Positions 27,242 to 35,765 of a stretch of 45,450 nucleotides of DNA are shown in pieces. Each line of letters opens with the position of its first letter. Positions within the stretch are counted from its first letter, which is position 1. Origin of the DNA: Alloyangia mangrovi (GTDB taxonomy: Bacteria > Pseudomonadota > Alphaproteobacteria > Rhodobacterales > Rhodobacteraceae); assembly GCF_002300555.2 (NCBI RefSeq), contig NZ_NTHN02000046.1, forward strand, positions 1-45,450, given 5' to 3'. The notes under the pieces were generated by a model that had not been told where the DNA came from, did not search any database, and saw only the letters and a program-made list of their open reading frames with translations. The position numbers and the translations under genes were made by a program.

Positions 27242-28324
27242 TCAGCGCAGCTTCAGCGTGGCAAGGCCGATCAGCGCCAGGATCAGCGAGATGATCCAGA
27301 AGCGGATGACGATCTGCGGCTCGGCCCAGCCCTTCTTCTCGTAGTGGTGGTGGATCGGCGCCATAAGGAACACCCGCTTGCCGGTGCGCTTGAAGTAGAG
27401 CACCTGGATGATCACCGAGAGCGCCTCGACTACGAAGAGCCCGCCGACGATGGCCAGCACGATCTCGTGTTTGGTCGCCACGGCGATGGCGCCGAGTGCG
27501 CCGCCGAGCGCGAGCGAGCCGGTGTCCCCCATGAAGACCGCCGCGGGCGGGGCGTTGTACCACAGGAAGCCGAGCCCGCCGCCGATCAGCGCGGCGGTGA
27601 AGATCAGGATTTCACCGGTGCCGGGCACGTAGTGCACGTCGAGATACTCGGTGAAGTCGGTGCGGCCCACGGCATAGGCGATGATCCCCAGCGTGCCTCC
27701 GGCGATCATCACCGGCATGATGGCGAGCCCGTCGAGACCGTCGGTCAGGTTCACCGCGTTGGCGGCGCCGACGATGACGATCATCGCGAAGGGCACGAAG
27801 ACCCAGCCCAGATCCAGCAGCGCGTTCTTGAACACCGGGAAGGCCAACTGCCCGGTAAGATCGGCAGGGTGCAGCCAGGCCGCCCAGGTCGCCGCGATGG
27901 CAGCGATGGCAAAGCCGATGGCCAGGCGCACCTTGCCCGAAACCCCGTCGGTGTTCTGCTTCTTCACCTTGGCATAGTCGTCGGCAAAGCCGATCGCCGC
28001 GTAGCCCATGGTGACGAAAAGCACCATCCACACGAAGCCGTTGTCGAGCCGCGCCCAGAGCAGGGTCGAGGTCAGCAGCGCGCCGACGATGAGCAGCCCG
28101 CCCATGGTCGGCGTGCCGGCCTTGACGAAATGCCCTTCGGGGCCGTCGGTGCGGATCGGCTGGCCCTTGCCCTGCCGCTTGCGCAGCACGTCGATCAGCG
28201 GCCGTCCGAAGAGAAAGCCGAAGATCAGCGCGGTCAGAAACGCACCGCCCGCCCGGAAGGTGATGTAGCGGAAGAGGTTGAAGACATCGCCGCCATCACT
28301 CAGTCCAGTCAGCCAATAGAGCAT
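27242..28324 (-). CDS. mraY: Phospho-N-acetylmuramoyl-pentapeptide transferase
   Basis: MraY transfers phospho-MurNAc-pentapeptide to undecaprenyl phosphate, giving lipid I. It is a 360-aa polytopic membrane protein with the family's aspartate motifs: [21 protein letters not shown] and [12 protein letters not shown], followed by the HIS-rich [12 protein letters not shown]. Length and motif order are normal. It follows murF after an 18-base gap on the same strand. Confidence 0.97.
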   Translation of the reverse strand: MLYWLTGLSDGGDVFNLFRYITFRAGGAFLTALIFGFLFGRPLIDVLRKRQGKGQPIRTDGPEGHFVKAGTPTMGGLLIVGALLTSTLLWARLDNGFVWMVLFVTMGYAAIGFADDYAKVKKQNTDGVSGKVRLAIGFAIAAIAATWAAWLHPADLTGQLAFPVFKNALLDLGWVFVPFAMIVIVGAANAVNLTDGLDGLAIMPVMIAGGTLGIIAYAVGRTDFTEYLDVHYVPGTGEILIFTAALIGGGLGFLWYNAPPAAVFMGDTGSLALGGALGAIAVATKHEIVLAIVGGLFVVEALSVIIQVLYFKRTGKRVFLMAPIHHHYEKKGWAEPQIVIRFWIISLILALIGLATLKLR

Positions 28325-28342
28325 GAGCCCCGGTCCTTCTTG

Positions 28343-29773
28343 TCAGATCGTGGCGGGCGCATGACCCATTTTGTGGATCGCGTCAACCACGCGCGCCAGC
28401 GCCATCGACAGCGACCCCTTCACCAGCACCACGTCGCCGGCATCGAGGTCGTGGCGCACGCGCTCGGCCATGGCGGCGCTGGTCTCGGCCCAATGCCCGC
28501 GCTTGCGCTCGGGCAGCGCTTCCCAGAGGTCACGCATCAGCGGACCCACGCAATGCACGATGTCAATCTTCGCCATTGCCGGATGCTCGGCCAGCGCCGC
28601 ATGCAGCGCGTGTTCCTGCGCCCCGAGCTCCTTCATGTCGCCGAGATAGGCGATGCGGCGGCCATGATCGACCCGCCCGATGCCGTCCTTGGGCTTTGCC
28701 CCGGCCAGAACCTCGAGCGAGGCGCCGAGCGAGGCCGGGTTGGCGTTATAGGCGTCGTCGATAAGCTCGAGCGTCATGTGCGTCTCGACCGGATCAAGGG
28801 TGATGACCTCGCGCAGCCCCCGGCCCGCCCCGGCTTCCCATTGCCCGAGCGCGGTGATCGCCATGGCGCGGTCGAGTCCCAGCGCGTGCACCACCGCCAG
28901 AACGCCCATTGCGTTGACGGCAAAGTGACGGCCCGGCACCGCGACCTTGTAGAGCACATGCGTCCGCCAGGCGCGGCCCTGCGCCACGGTAGCGGCGTCG
29001 CAGATGGTGACCTGCTCGACGCGGTGGTGGTTGCCCGCCGCCTCGCCGAACGTGATGACCTGCTCGGCCTTGGCCTCGGCCAGCTCGATGAGCAGCGGCG
29101 AGACCTCGAGATCGCCATTGACCACGGCGATGCCGCCGGGCTCCAGACCCTCGAAGATCGCCGCCTTCTCGCGGGCGATGCCCTCGAGGCTCTCGAAGGC
29201 TGCAAGGTGCGCCGGCGCGACGATGGTGATCATTGCCACATGCGGGCGCGCCATGCGCGACAGCGGCGCGATCTCGCCGGGGTGGTTCATGCCGATCTCG
29301 ATGACGGCAAAATCCACGTCGGCGGGCATGCGCGCCAGCGTCAGCGGCACGCCCCAGTGGTTGTTGTAGCTCTTCTCGGCCGCATGCACCGTGCCCTGCG
29401 CATCGAGAACCGTACGCAGCATCTCCTTGGTCGAGGTCTTGCCGACCGAGCCGGTCACCGCCACCACCTGCGCCCGGGTGCGGGCACGCGCCGCGCGCCC
29501 CAGCGCCTCGAGGCCCGGCAGCACGTCGTCCACCAGCAACAGCGGCGCATCCTCGGGAAGCCCCTCGGGAATGCGGCTCACGAGCGCCGCGGCGGCGCCC
29601 TTCTCCAGCGCCTGCGCGACGAACTCATGGCCATCCCGCGCCGCTTGCAGCGCGACGAAGAGGTCACCCTCCTGAATCGTCCGCGTATCGATCGACACGC
29701 CGCTGACAGTCCAATTTCCGATGGCGCGCCCGCCGGTGGCACGCGCCGCGTCTTCTGCCGTCCAGAGGGTCAC
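28343..29773 (-). CDS. murF: UDP-MurNAc-tripeptide-D-alanyl-D-alanine ligase
   Basis: MurF adds the D-Ala-D-Ala dipeptide to complete the UDP-MurNAc pentapeptide. The P-loop GSVGKTST is at 108-115, followed by NNHWGVPL and the central EIGMNHPGEI; the C-terminal domain has DDAYNANPAS. The 476-aa length is normal. The start is a GTG at 29771-29773 that overlaps the murE stop (GTGA), as expected for coupled translation. Confidence 0.96.
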   Translation of the reverse strand: MTLWTAEDAARATGGRAIGNWTVSGVSIDTRTIQEGDLFVALQAARDGHEFVAQALEKGAAAALVSRIPEGLPEDAPLLLVDDVLPGLEALGRAARARTRAQVVAVTGSVGKTSTKEMLRTVLDAQGTVHAAEKSYNNHWGVPLTLARMPADVDFAVIEIGMNHPGEIAPLSRMARPHVAMITIVAPAHLAAFESLEGIAREKAAIFEGLEPGGIAVVNGDLEVSPLLIELAEAKAEQVITFGEAAGNHHRVEQVTICDAATVAQGRAWRTHVLYKVAVPGRHFAVNAMGVLAVVHALGLDRAMAITALGQWEAGAGRGLREVITLDPVETHMTLELIDDAYNANPASLGASLEVLAGAKPKDGIGRVDHGRRIAYLGDMKELGAQEHALHAALAEHPAMAKIDIVHCVGPLMRDLWEALPERKRGHWAETSAAMAERVRHDLDAGDVVLVKGSLSMALARVVDAIHKMGHAPATI

Positions 29774-31263
29774 AGGCCTCTCCCGTCCAGTGCCGCCACG
29801 GCGACACTCGCCTGCTCGACATCGTCAAAGGGGTAAATGGTGTCGCCGACGATCTGGCCGGTCTCGTGGCCCTTGCCAAGGATCATCAGCGCGTCGCCGG
29901 GCTGCAGCATGTCGACGCCGCGCAGGATCGCCTCGGCGCGGTCGCCGACCTCCAGCGCGCTGGGTGCACCGCCCAGCACCTGCGCGCGGATCGAGGCGGG
30001 CTCCTCGGAGCGCGGATTGTCGTCCGACACGATCACCATGTCGGCATGTTTTGTGGCTGCCGCCCCCATCAGCGGGCGCTTGCCCGGGTCGCGGTCGCCG
30101 CCGGCGCCGACGATGGCGATGAGCCGGCCCATGACGTGCGGACGCAGCGCCTGCAGCGCGGTCGAGACCGCATCCGGCGTATGGGCAAAGTCGACATAGA
30201 CCGCCGCACCATTGTCGCGGGTCGCGGCAAGCTGCATCCGCCCGCGCACCGTCTCCAGCCGCTCCAGCGCCGGGAAGACCTGCTCGGGCTCGGCGCCGCA
30301 GGCGAGGGCAAGCCCGGCGGCCAGCGCCGCGTTCTGGCCCTGGAAGCCGCCGATGAGGCCAAGCCGCAGCTGCTGCACGGCGCCGCGCCAGTCGAGCCGC
30401 AGGTCCTGACCCGTGGCATGGAAGCGCTGACCGAGAATGCGCAGGTCGCAGCCCGTGGCTTCGCCGACCGAGATCACTTCCTGGCCGCGGGCGCGGGCGA
30501 TGGCCATCATGTCGACGCCGCGCGGGTCGTCGATATTGATAACCGCGACACCGTCATCGGGCAACACGCGCGCGAAGAGACCGGCCTTGGCCGCGAAATA
30601 CTCTTCGAAATCCGCGTGATAATCGAGGTGATCCTGGGTGAAATTGGTGAAGCCCGCAGCCTTCAATTGCACGCCGTCGAGACGGCGCTGGTCGAGCCCG
30701 TGGCTTGAGGCCTCCATGGCGCAGTGATCGACCCCCGCCTCGGCGGCACCGGCAAGCGCGCGGTGCAGGGTGATCGGCTCGGGCGTGGTGTGCTTGAGCG
30801 GCGCCTGCCAGTCGCCCTCGACCCCGGTGGTGCCGAGGTTGATGGCGCGAAAGCCCATGTCCTGCCAGATGTGGCGCAGAAAGGTCGCAACTGAGGTCTT
30901 GCCGTTGGTGCCGGTCACCGCGACGGTGACCTCGGGCTGCCCGCCGAACCAGAGCGCGGCGGCATAGGCCAGCGCCTGCCGCGGGTCGGCGGCGACCACC
31001 AGCGCGGCCTCGGAGCCCGCGAGCGCCTCGGCGGCCAGAGCCGCGCCTTCGGCATCGGTGAGAATGGCAGAAGCACCCTGTTCGAGTGCCGTGGGGATGA
31101 AGGCCGCGCCGTGCACCTTGGTGCCCGGGAGCGCGGCAAAAAGATGTCCCGAGGTCACCTCGCGACTGTCGACCGACAGTCCCGTCACCCGCGCCTCGCG
31201 ACCGCCCCGTGCGGTCAAACCCAGCTCGCTGAGGCTTTTGCCCTCTCCAATGACGGCGCCCAT
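29770..31263 (-). CDS. murE: UDP-MurNAc-L-alanyl-D-glutamate-2,6-diaminopimelate ligase
   Basis: MurE adds the third residue of the stem peptide. The P-loop GTNGKTS is at 118-124, and the motif SDDNPRSE near residue 414 is the DNPR signature for meso-diaminopimelate, as expected for a Gram-negative bacterium. At 497 aa the length is normal. A 69-base gap to ftsI upstream contains a small hairpin (CGGCCC with GGGCCG, 8-base loop). Its stop overlaps the murF start by 4 bases. Confidence 0.97.
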   Translation of the reverse strand: MGAVIGEGKSLSELGLTARGGREARVTGLSVDSREVTSGHLFAALPGTKVHGAAFIPTALEQGASAILTDAEGAALAAEALAGSEAALVVAADPRQALAYAAALWFGGQPEVTVAVTGTNGKTSVATFLRHIWQDMGFRAINLGTTGVEGDWQAPLKHTTPEPITLHRALAGAAEAGVDHCAMEASSHGLDQRRLDGVQLKAAGFTNFTQDHLDYHADFEEYFAAKAGLFARVLPDDGVAVINIDDPRGVDMMAIARARGQEVISVGEATGCDLRILGQRFHATGQDLRLDWRGAVQQLRLGLIGGFQGQNAALAAGLALACGAEPEQVFPALERLETVRGRMQLAATRDNGAAVYVDFAHTPDAVSTALQALRPHVMGRLIAIVGAGGDRDPGKRPLMGAAATKHADMVIVSDDNPRSEEPASIRAQVLGGAPSALEVGDRAEAILRGVDMLQPGDALMILGKGHETGQIVGDTIYPFDDVEQASVAVAALDGRGL

Positions 31264-31332
31264 GACGGCCCTTTCATCTTTGTATTTCAGATATGCACGG
31301 CCCCGAAAAACGGGCCGGAGGCCAGCGCCGGA

Positions 31333-33126
31333 TCAGTTGCGAACCAGCGTGACCTCCTCCTCTTCTGGCACATCGTAGTCCGGACGCAAGCCCAGAAGCG
31401 GCGCGATCCTGCCGATCATCTCGGCCCCCACCGGCACCGAGGTCCAGCCGGCGGTGCGGCGCGGACGGCTGCCCGAGGTTTCGACCGGCTCGTCGAGCGT
31501 GACGATCAGCACGTAGCGCGGGGCCTCTGCCGGGAACATGGTGGCAAAGGTGGTGATCGTCTTGTCCTTGTAATAGCCGCCGCCCCGCTCCTTGGGCTTG
31601 TCTGCGGTGCCGGTCTTGCCGGCCACGTGATAGCCGGGCACGTCGCCGAAGCTGGCGGTGCCCTCGGTCACCACCGCGCGCAGCATGTGGCGAGCGTTGG
31701 CGGCGTTCTTTTCCGACAGCACCCGGGGCCCGTAATGCGGGCCGTCCTGCTTGATCAGCGTCGGCTGCACCTTGTGGCCGCCGTTGGCGATGGCCGCATA
31801 GCCCGCCGCGAGGTGCAGCGGCGAGGCCGAGAGGCCGTGGCCATAGGAAATGGTCACCGTGCTGAGCTCGGTCCAGCGCTGCGGCAAGAGCGGCTTGCCG
31901 GTCTGCGCCTCGGAGATCTCAACCCCGGTCGGGTCGAAGAAGCCGAGCGATTTCAGGAACTCCTGCTGGCGCTCGGGGCCGATCGCCAGGGCGATCTTGC
32001 CGGTGCCGCGGTTCGAGCTGTGGGTGATAATCCCCTCGACCGTCTGCTTGCCGTAGTTGTGGCCCTCGAACTCGCCGATGCGGAAGCCCCCGACCTTGAA
32101 GGGCGGCGAGGTGTCGATCACCGTGCCGGGGTTGACCAGCCCCAGCTCCATCGCCTGAGCGGCGGCGAAAATCTTGAAGGTCGAGCCCAACTCGTAGACC
32201 CCCTGCACCGCGTGGTTGAAGAGCGGGCTGTCGGACGGGCGGCCCGAGACCGGCGGGTTCGGGCGGTCGTTGGGATCGAAATCGGGCAAGGAGGCCATGG
32301 CGAGGATCTCGCCGGTGTGCACGTCCATCAGCACCGAGGCTGCGCCCCTGGCATTCATCAGCTTCATGCCCGAGTAGAGCACGCGCTCGGTGGCGGCCTG
32401 CACGGAAAGATCGATCGACAGCTCAAGCGGCGCACCGCCCCGGGCCGGATCGCGCAGTTCCTCGTCGTAGAAGCGCTCGATCCCCGCGGTGCCGATCACC
32501 TCGGCCGAGGCCACGCCCTCGCGGCCGAAGCTGGCACCGCCAAGGATGTGCGAGGCCAGCTTGCCGTTGGGATAGAGCCGCATCTCGCGCGGGCCGAACA
32601 GCAGGCCCGGCTCTCCGATGTCATGCACCGCCTGCATCTGCTCGGGGCTGATCTTCTTCTTGACCCACATGAACTTGCGCTTGGGGTTGGTGAAGTCCTT
32701 CACCAGCCGCTCGCGGTCGAGATCGGGGAAGATCTTCATCAGCTCGTCCGCCGCGCGCACCGGCTCGATCATCTGGTGCGGGTGGGCGTAGAGCGAATGG
32801 GTCTCCATGTTGGTTGCCAGGATCCGGCCATGGCGGTCGACGATGTCGGCGCGCGAGGCGATGATCGAGGCGCCGGAGGCTGCCGCGCGGGGCTCCTCGG
32901 CCTGGGACTGGGCGAGCATGCCCATGCGCAGGCCGATCACCACGAAGGCGCAGAAGAAGACAAGGCCGAGCACCAGCAGCCGGCCCTCGGCCCGCGTGCG
33001 TGCCTTGTCGCGCATCTGTTCATGCCGGATGCGGAGATTTTCGCGTTCGATCGCATCCGGGTTCTCGCCGCGGCGCCGGGCGTCGAGGACGCGCGCCAGC
33101 GGGCGAAGCGGGATGCGGCCGTTCAT
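31333..33126 (-). CDS. ftsI: Peptidoglycan D,D-transpeptidase FtsI (PBP3)
   Basis: FtsI cross-links septal peptidoglycan. A short cytoplasmic N-terminus and one membrane segment (about 48-68, LLVLGLVFFCAFVVIGLRMG) are followed by a pedestal domain and the transpeptidase domain with STFK at 315-318 (nucleophile S315), SSN at 370-372 and KTG at 504-506. The 597-aa length fits the family. Its ATG overlaps the ftsL stop (ATGA). Confidence 0.97.
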   Translation of the reverse strand: MNGRIPLRPLARVLDARRRGENPDAIERENLRIRHEQMRDKARTRAEGRLLVLGLVFFCAFVVIGLRMGMLAQSQAEEPRAAASGASIIASRADIVDRHGRILATNMETHSLYAHPHQMIEPVRAADELMKIFPDLDRERLVKDFTNPKRKFMWVKKKISPEQMQAVHDIGEPGLLFGPREMRLYPNGKLASHILGGASFGREGVASAEVIGTAGIERFYDEELRDPARGGAPLELSIDLSVQAATERVLYSGMKLMNARGAASVLMDVHTGEILAMASLPDFDPNDRPNPPVSGRPSDSPLFNHAVQGVYELGSTFKIFAAAQAMELGLVNPGTVIDTSPPFKVGGFRIGEFEGHNYGKQTVEGIITHSSNRGTGKIALAIGPERQQEFLKSLGFFDPTGVEISEAQTGKPLLPQRWTELSTVTISYGHGLSASPLHLAAGYAAIANGGHKVQPTLIKQDGPHYGPRVLSEKNAANARHMLRAVVTEGTASFGDVPGYHVAGKTGTADKPKERGGGYYKDKTITTFATMFPAEAPRYVLIVTLDEPVETSGSRPRRTAGWTSVPVGAEMIGRIAPLLGLRPDYDVPEEEEVTLVRN

Positions 33127-33479
33127 TGCAGCGCCCCCGCCTGCGCTCCGGCGCTGGTCACATCAACAAGGTCGTTGAACACCAGCGCGCGGTTGTCGGG
33201 GTAGTTCACCTGGTCGATCCGGCCGAACTGCTCGGGGCGCATCGGCAAAAGGCCAAGCCGCTCGAAGTTCAGCTCGGCGAGATCGCGCAGCCGATCGGGG
33301 CGGTTGAGATAGGCCCATTCGGCGCGGAGGATCGACAGCCGGGCGCGGGCATCGCCGATGTCGCGCTGCAACTGGCGCACGTGGTCCAGCGAGGCCTGGG
33401 TCTTGTAGTTCTCATGATAGGCCCAGAAGGCGAGGCCGATCATCGCCATGAAGGTGGTGACGTAGAGAAGCGTTCGCAT
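33123..33479 (-). CDS. ftsL: Cell division protein FtsL
   Basis: FtsL is a small bitopic protein that with FtsB and FtsQ activates FtsWI. It is 118 aa: an N-terminal membrane segment (about 3-19, TLLYVTTFMAMIGLAFWAY), then a coiled coil (about 28-62) and a variable C-terminal tail. FtsL is poorly conserved in sequence; the call rests on topology and its place between rsmH and ftsI. It overlaps rsmH by one base (TGATG) and ftsI by four. Confidence 0.9.
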   Translation of the reverse strand: MRTLLYVTTFMAMIGLAFWAYHENYKTQASLDHVRQLQRDIGDARARLSILRAEWAYLNRPDRLRDLAELNFERLGLLPMRPEQFGRIDQVNYPDNRALVFNDLVDVTSAGAQAGALQ

Positions 33480-34468
33480 CAGCTCTTTCCTCTCAGTTGG
33501 GGCATGGAAAGCACCCCCGACTCGATATCTCCGGCCTCGGCCGTGGTCCGACGTCCGACGCGCAGCCGGGCCGAGCGCGACCGCGGGTTCTGCGCCAGTT
33601 CCTCGTCGTCCGGCCCCACCGCCTTGCGGGTGACCAGCTCGAAGCGGGGCTGTTCGGTCTCGACCTCGGGCTCGTAGCGGCTGACCGAGGACAGCCGGCC
33701 CGAGCGCGCCTGCAGGAAGCGCTTGACCATGCGGTCTTCGACCGAATGGAAGGTCACGACGGCAAGCAGCCCGCCCGATTTCAGCGCCCGCTCGGCGGCC
33801 ATGAGGCCGCGCCAGAGCGCGCCGTACTCGTCGTTGACCGCGATGCGCAGCGCCTGGAAGGATCGGGTCGCGGGGTGGGATTGGCCGGGCTTGGGACGCG
33901 GCAGGCAGGCCTCGACGATCGACGAGAGCCGCGCCGTGGTCTCGATCGGCTCCTGCGCGCGAGCCTTGACGATGGCCTTGGCGATGCGGCGCGAGGCGCG
34001 CTCCTCGCCGAAGGTATAAAGCACGTCCGCCAGCGTGGTCTCGTCGAGACGCTTCACCAGGTCCGCCGCGGTCTCGCCCGACTGCTCCATGCGCATGTCG
34101 AGCGGCCCGTCCTTCTGGAAGGAAAAGCCGCGCTCGGCCCGGTCGAGCTGCATCGACGACACGCCCAGATCGAGCACCACGCCGTCGACGTTCTGCGCAT
34201 GGGCGTCCATGTTGGCGAAATTGTCCTCGACCAACTCGAGCCGGTCGCCATACTCGCCGATCCAGCTTGCCGCCATCTGGTGTGCCAGCGGATCGCGATC
34301 GATGCCGATCACCTTGTCGGCGCCCGCCTCGAGCAAACCGCGCGAATAGCCCCCTGCCCCGAAGGTCCCGTCGATCCAGGTGCCGTGCACCGGGGCCACG
34401 GCCTCCAGCAGCGGCCGCAGCAGGACAGGGACGTGCGGAGCGGCGTTGGGGTCTTTGGGCGCCGCCAT
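33479..34468 (-). CDS. rsmH: 16S rRNA (cytosine-1402-N4) methyltransferase RsmH
   Basis: RsmH (MraW) methylates C1402 in the ribosomal decoding centre. The SAM-binding motif [16 protein letters not shown] is near residues 34-49, with [11 protein letters not shown] before it; [12 protein letters not shown] and a C-terminal [12 protein letters not shown] follow. The 329-aa length is normal. It starts 3 bases after the mraZ stop. Confidence 0.97.
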   Translation of the reverse strand: MAAPKDPNAAPHVPVLLRPLLEAVAPVHGTWIDGTFGAGGYSRGLLEAGADKVIGIDRDPLAHQMAASWIGEYGDRLELVEDNFANMDAHAQNVDGVVLDLGVSSMQLDRAERGFSFQKDGPLDMRMEQSGETAADLVKRLDETTLADVLYTFGEERASRRIAKAIVKARAQEPIETTARLSSIVEACLPRPKPGQSHPATRSFQALRIAVNDEYGALWRGLMAAERALKSGGLLAVVTFHSVEDRMVKRFLQARSGRLSSVSRYEPEVETEQPRFELVTRKAVGPDDEELAQNPRSRSARLRVGRRTTAEAGDIESGVLSMPQLRGKS

Positions 34469-34471
34469 GGC

Positions 34472-34990
34472 TCAGGCCTCCTCGGTTTCGTCGTCTTCGT
34501 CGAGCAACTCGAGCGGATCGAAGTCCGCTGGCATCTCGTCGAGGAATTCTGCGGTGCCGCCAAGTTCGATCTCTTCGAAGGTCTCGGGCTTCCAGATCTG
34601 GAAGGTGTCGACGTTGGAGGCGAAATACGCCCAGTCCTCGAGACCGATCTTATCACGCAGCTTGGCCGGAAGCACGATGCGTCCGGTCTCATCAACGCTG
34701 GTGGTGACGGATTGGGTCGAGAAGAGACGCTCCAGAAGGCGGCGCTTCTGCGAGCCGCGCTTCATCGCCGAGATGCGATCCTCGACGGCCTCCATCTCCT
34801 CGATCGTGTAGCATTCGAGATATTGGCGGCGGTGATCGCCGTAGACGATCACGAAGTTCGGGTTGTTCCCGGCAGACCAGTCAGGATCACCAGCTTCGAG
34901 CACACGGCGAAACGAGGCCGGGATCGACACCCGCCCCTTGCTGTCCACCTTGTTGCGGCTCTCGCCTCTGAACCTAAGCCTGCGGCCCAC
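34472..34990 (-). CDS. mraZ: Transcriptional regulator MraZ
   Basis: MraZ forms an oligomeric ring with AbrB-like swapped hairpins and represses its own dcw operon by binding TGGG repeats. Two copies of the MraZ unit are visible: NKVDSKGRVSIPASFR near 13-28 and VDETGRIVLPAKLR near 98-111. The protein is 172 aa, longer than E. coli MraZ (152 aa) because of an acidic tail (EFLDEM to DEDDETEEA). The start is a GTG with AGGG about 7 bases upstream. It is the first gene of the dcw cluster and follows a long leader with a terminator hairpin. Confidence 0.95.
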   Translation of the reverse strand: MGRRLRFRGESRNKVDSKGRVSIPASFRRVLEAGDPDWSAGNNPNFVIVYGDHRRQYLECYTIEEMEAVEDRISAMKRGSQKRRLLERLFSTQSVTTSVDETGRIVLPAKLRDKIGLEDWAYFASNVDTFQIWKPETFEEIELGGTAEFLDEMPADFDPLELLDEDDETEEA

Positions 34991-35019
34991 TGTCCCTACT
35001 CTCGCCCCCTAGAACGAAA

Positions 35020-35238
35020 TACGGCGGGTTGATCTGCTGCCACCGATCAACCCGCCGCCTTGACCCGTGTTACGGGCTGGTCCAGCTACGCATGCCACCT
35101 GGGGGGGATGTCTGCTCGCTCACGCGCTGGATTCTTCATGTCAACGAAGGGCGGGTGCCTGTATGAACCTGCTCGTTTTATATTTCTGGGATGTTCGCCG
35201 GGGTCGTTTGCTGCCCCTTATCCCGTCCCTTCGTCGTG
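35020..35238 (-). ncRNA. Candidate UpsM-like leader sRNA of the dcw cluster
   Basis: In Rhodobacter sphaeroides the dcw mRNA has an extended 5' leader that mostly ends early to give the sRNA UpsM. The same layout is seen here on -: a promoter candidate near 35245-35273, about 220 bases with no ORF, then a strong hairpin (35022-35057) followed by GTATTTCGTTCT, and mraZ 30 bases further on. The start at 35238 is my estimate from the -10 position. Sequence identity to UpsM was not tested. Confidence 0.6.
35022..35057 (-). terminator. Terminator/attenuator hairpin before mraZ
   Basis: A perfect 13-bp stem (CGGCGGGTTGATC at 35022-35034 with its complement at 35045-35057) has a 10-base loop and, on -, a T-rich tail. 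No gene ends here on -, so it acts within the mraZ leader: premature termination or sRNA 3' end. Confidence 0.75.
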
Positions 35239-35244
35239 ATTAAC

Positions 35245-35273
35245 GGTATGTCATGGGAAATCATGGGAAGCAA
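35245..35273 (-). promoter_or_regulatory. Candidate mraZ/dcw promoter
   Basis: On -, TTGCTT (35268-35273) and CATACC (35245-35250) are 17 bases apart. The -35 is good, the -10 mediocre. The two TGGGA boxes at 35254-35268 lie in the spacer, which suits repression by MraZ. Confidence 0.45.
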
Positions 35274-35288
35274 TAGAAATCTGCGGGA
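35254..35288 (+). promoter_or_regulatory. MraZ-type box cluster 1
   Basis: TGGGA at 35254 and 35264, a degenerate TAGAA at 35274 and CGGGA at 35284 are spaced exactly 10 bases apart. MraZ boxes are TGGGN repeats with 5-base spacers. The boxes are on + while mraZ is on -, so the orientation is opposite to the cluster at 35574. Confidence 0.55.
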
Positions 35289-35300
35289 GAATCCCCCTGC

Positions 35301-35332
35301 ATGTTGTCCTGCAGCCCCCTGCAGAACAACAT
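35301..35332. promoter_or_regulatory. Large inverted repeat upstream of the mraZ promoter
   Basis: ATGTTGTCCTGCAG and CTGCAGAACAACAT flank CCCC; 13 of 14 positions pair. The end is about 28 bases upstream of the candidate -35 (on -). It looks like an operator for a dimeric regulator, or a cruciform; there is no T-run. Confidence 0.5.
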
Positions 35333-35417
35333 ATTGAGGCGGTTTCGCCCCGTAATCACGAATATGTGGTAAGCGGGAACCTACCCATCACAAGATGTGG
35401 TAACGCTGCCGTGACAG

Positions 35418-35448
35418 AAAAAAACTTCCACGAAATCCCAAAAAAAAA
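35418..35448. other. Two phased A-tracts
   Basis: Runs of seven A (35418-35424) and nine A (35440-35448) start 22 bases apart, two helical turns, in an otherwise GC-rich region. Such phasing favours DNA bending. A TGGGATTTCGTGGAA element (on -) lies between and into the second tract (35426-35440). Confidence 0.5.
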
Positions 35449-35573
35449 TTCTACGACAGACGGAATCGCGGGTTCGTGAGCATGTGTCATGGCGAAGGGG
35501 GTGCTTCAACCCTTGAATCCGCCGTGGATTGCTTGCCGTAACGACCTGCGCCCCCGCGGTCACAAGCCTCTCG

Positions 35574-35632
35574 CCCAGTCCCGTCCCACGATTTCCCATG
35601 CCGCCCATGAAATCCCATCCGGCGGTGCCCCA
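35574..35632 (-). promoter_or_regulatory. MraZ-type box cluster 2
   Basis: On -, TGGG occurs with its + complement CCCA at 35574, 35585, 35595, 35604 and 35614, plus one at 35629. Steps of 11, 10, 9 and 10 place five boxes on one DNA face, with TGGGAAATCG and TGGGATTTCA units. The orientation agrees with mraZ, but the distance to its start is about 590 bases. Confidence 0.5.
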
Positions 35633-35765
35633 TGTTTCCGCAAGGCGCCGCGCGTCCGGGCGCCACCCGGGCACAGTGCCACCCACGCGGGCGCTGACAG
35701 GATCGTGTAGCGGCGGGGCGAGTTCGCCTCTGGCCTTTGCAGACGCCGCATGATCTCTCGGCAAC

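Larger units (their letters stand above)
34991..35765. other. dcw upstream regulatory region
   Basis: These 775 bases hold no supported ORF on either strand. From low to high coordinate: mraZ leader with terminator hairpin, promoter with MraZ boxes, a 32-base inverted repeat, two ATGTGGTAA copies 31 bases apart (35364 and 35395), A-tracts, and the second TGGG cluster. Four GANTC sites (35130, 35289, 35463, 35515) are potential CcrM methylation targets. The last 130 bases before 35766 show nothing clear. Confidence 0.6.

Noticed and set aside
34991-35765. RNase P RNA or a tRNA upstream of mraZ
   Set aside because: I looked for the conserved GAAAGTCCGG-type core and for T-loop motifs on both strands and found none.
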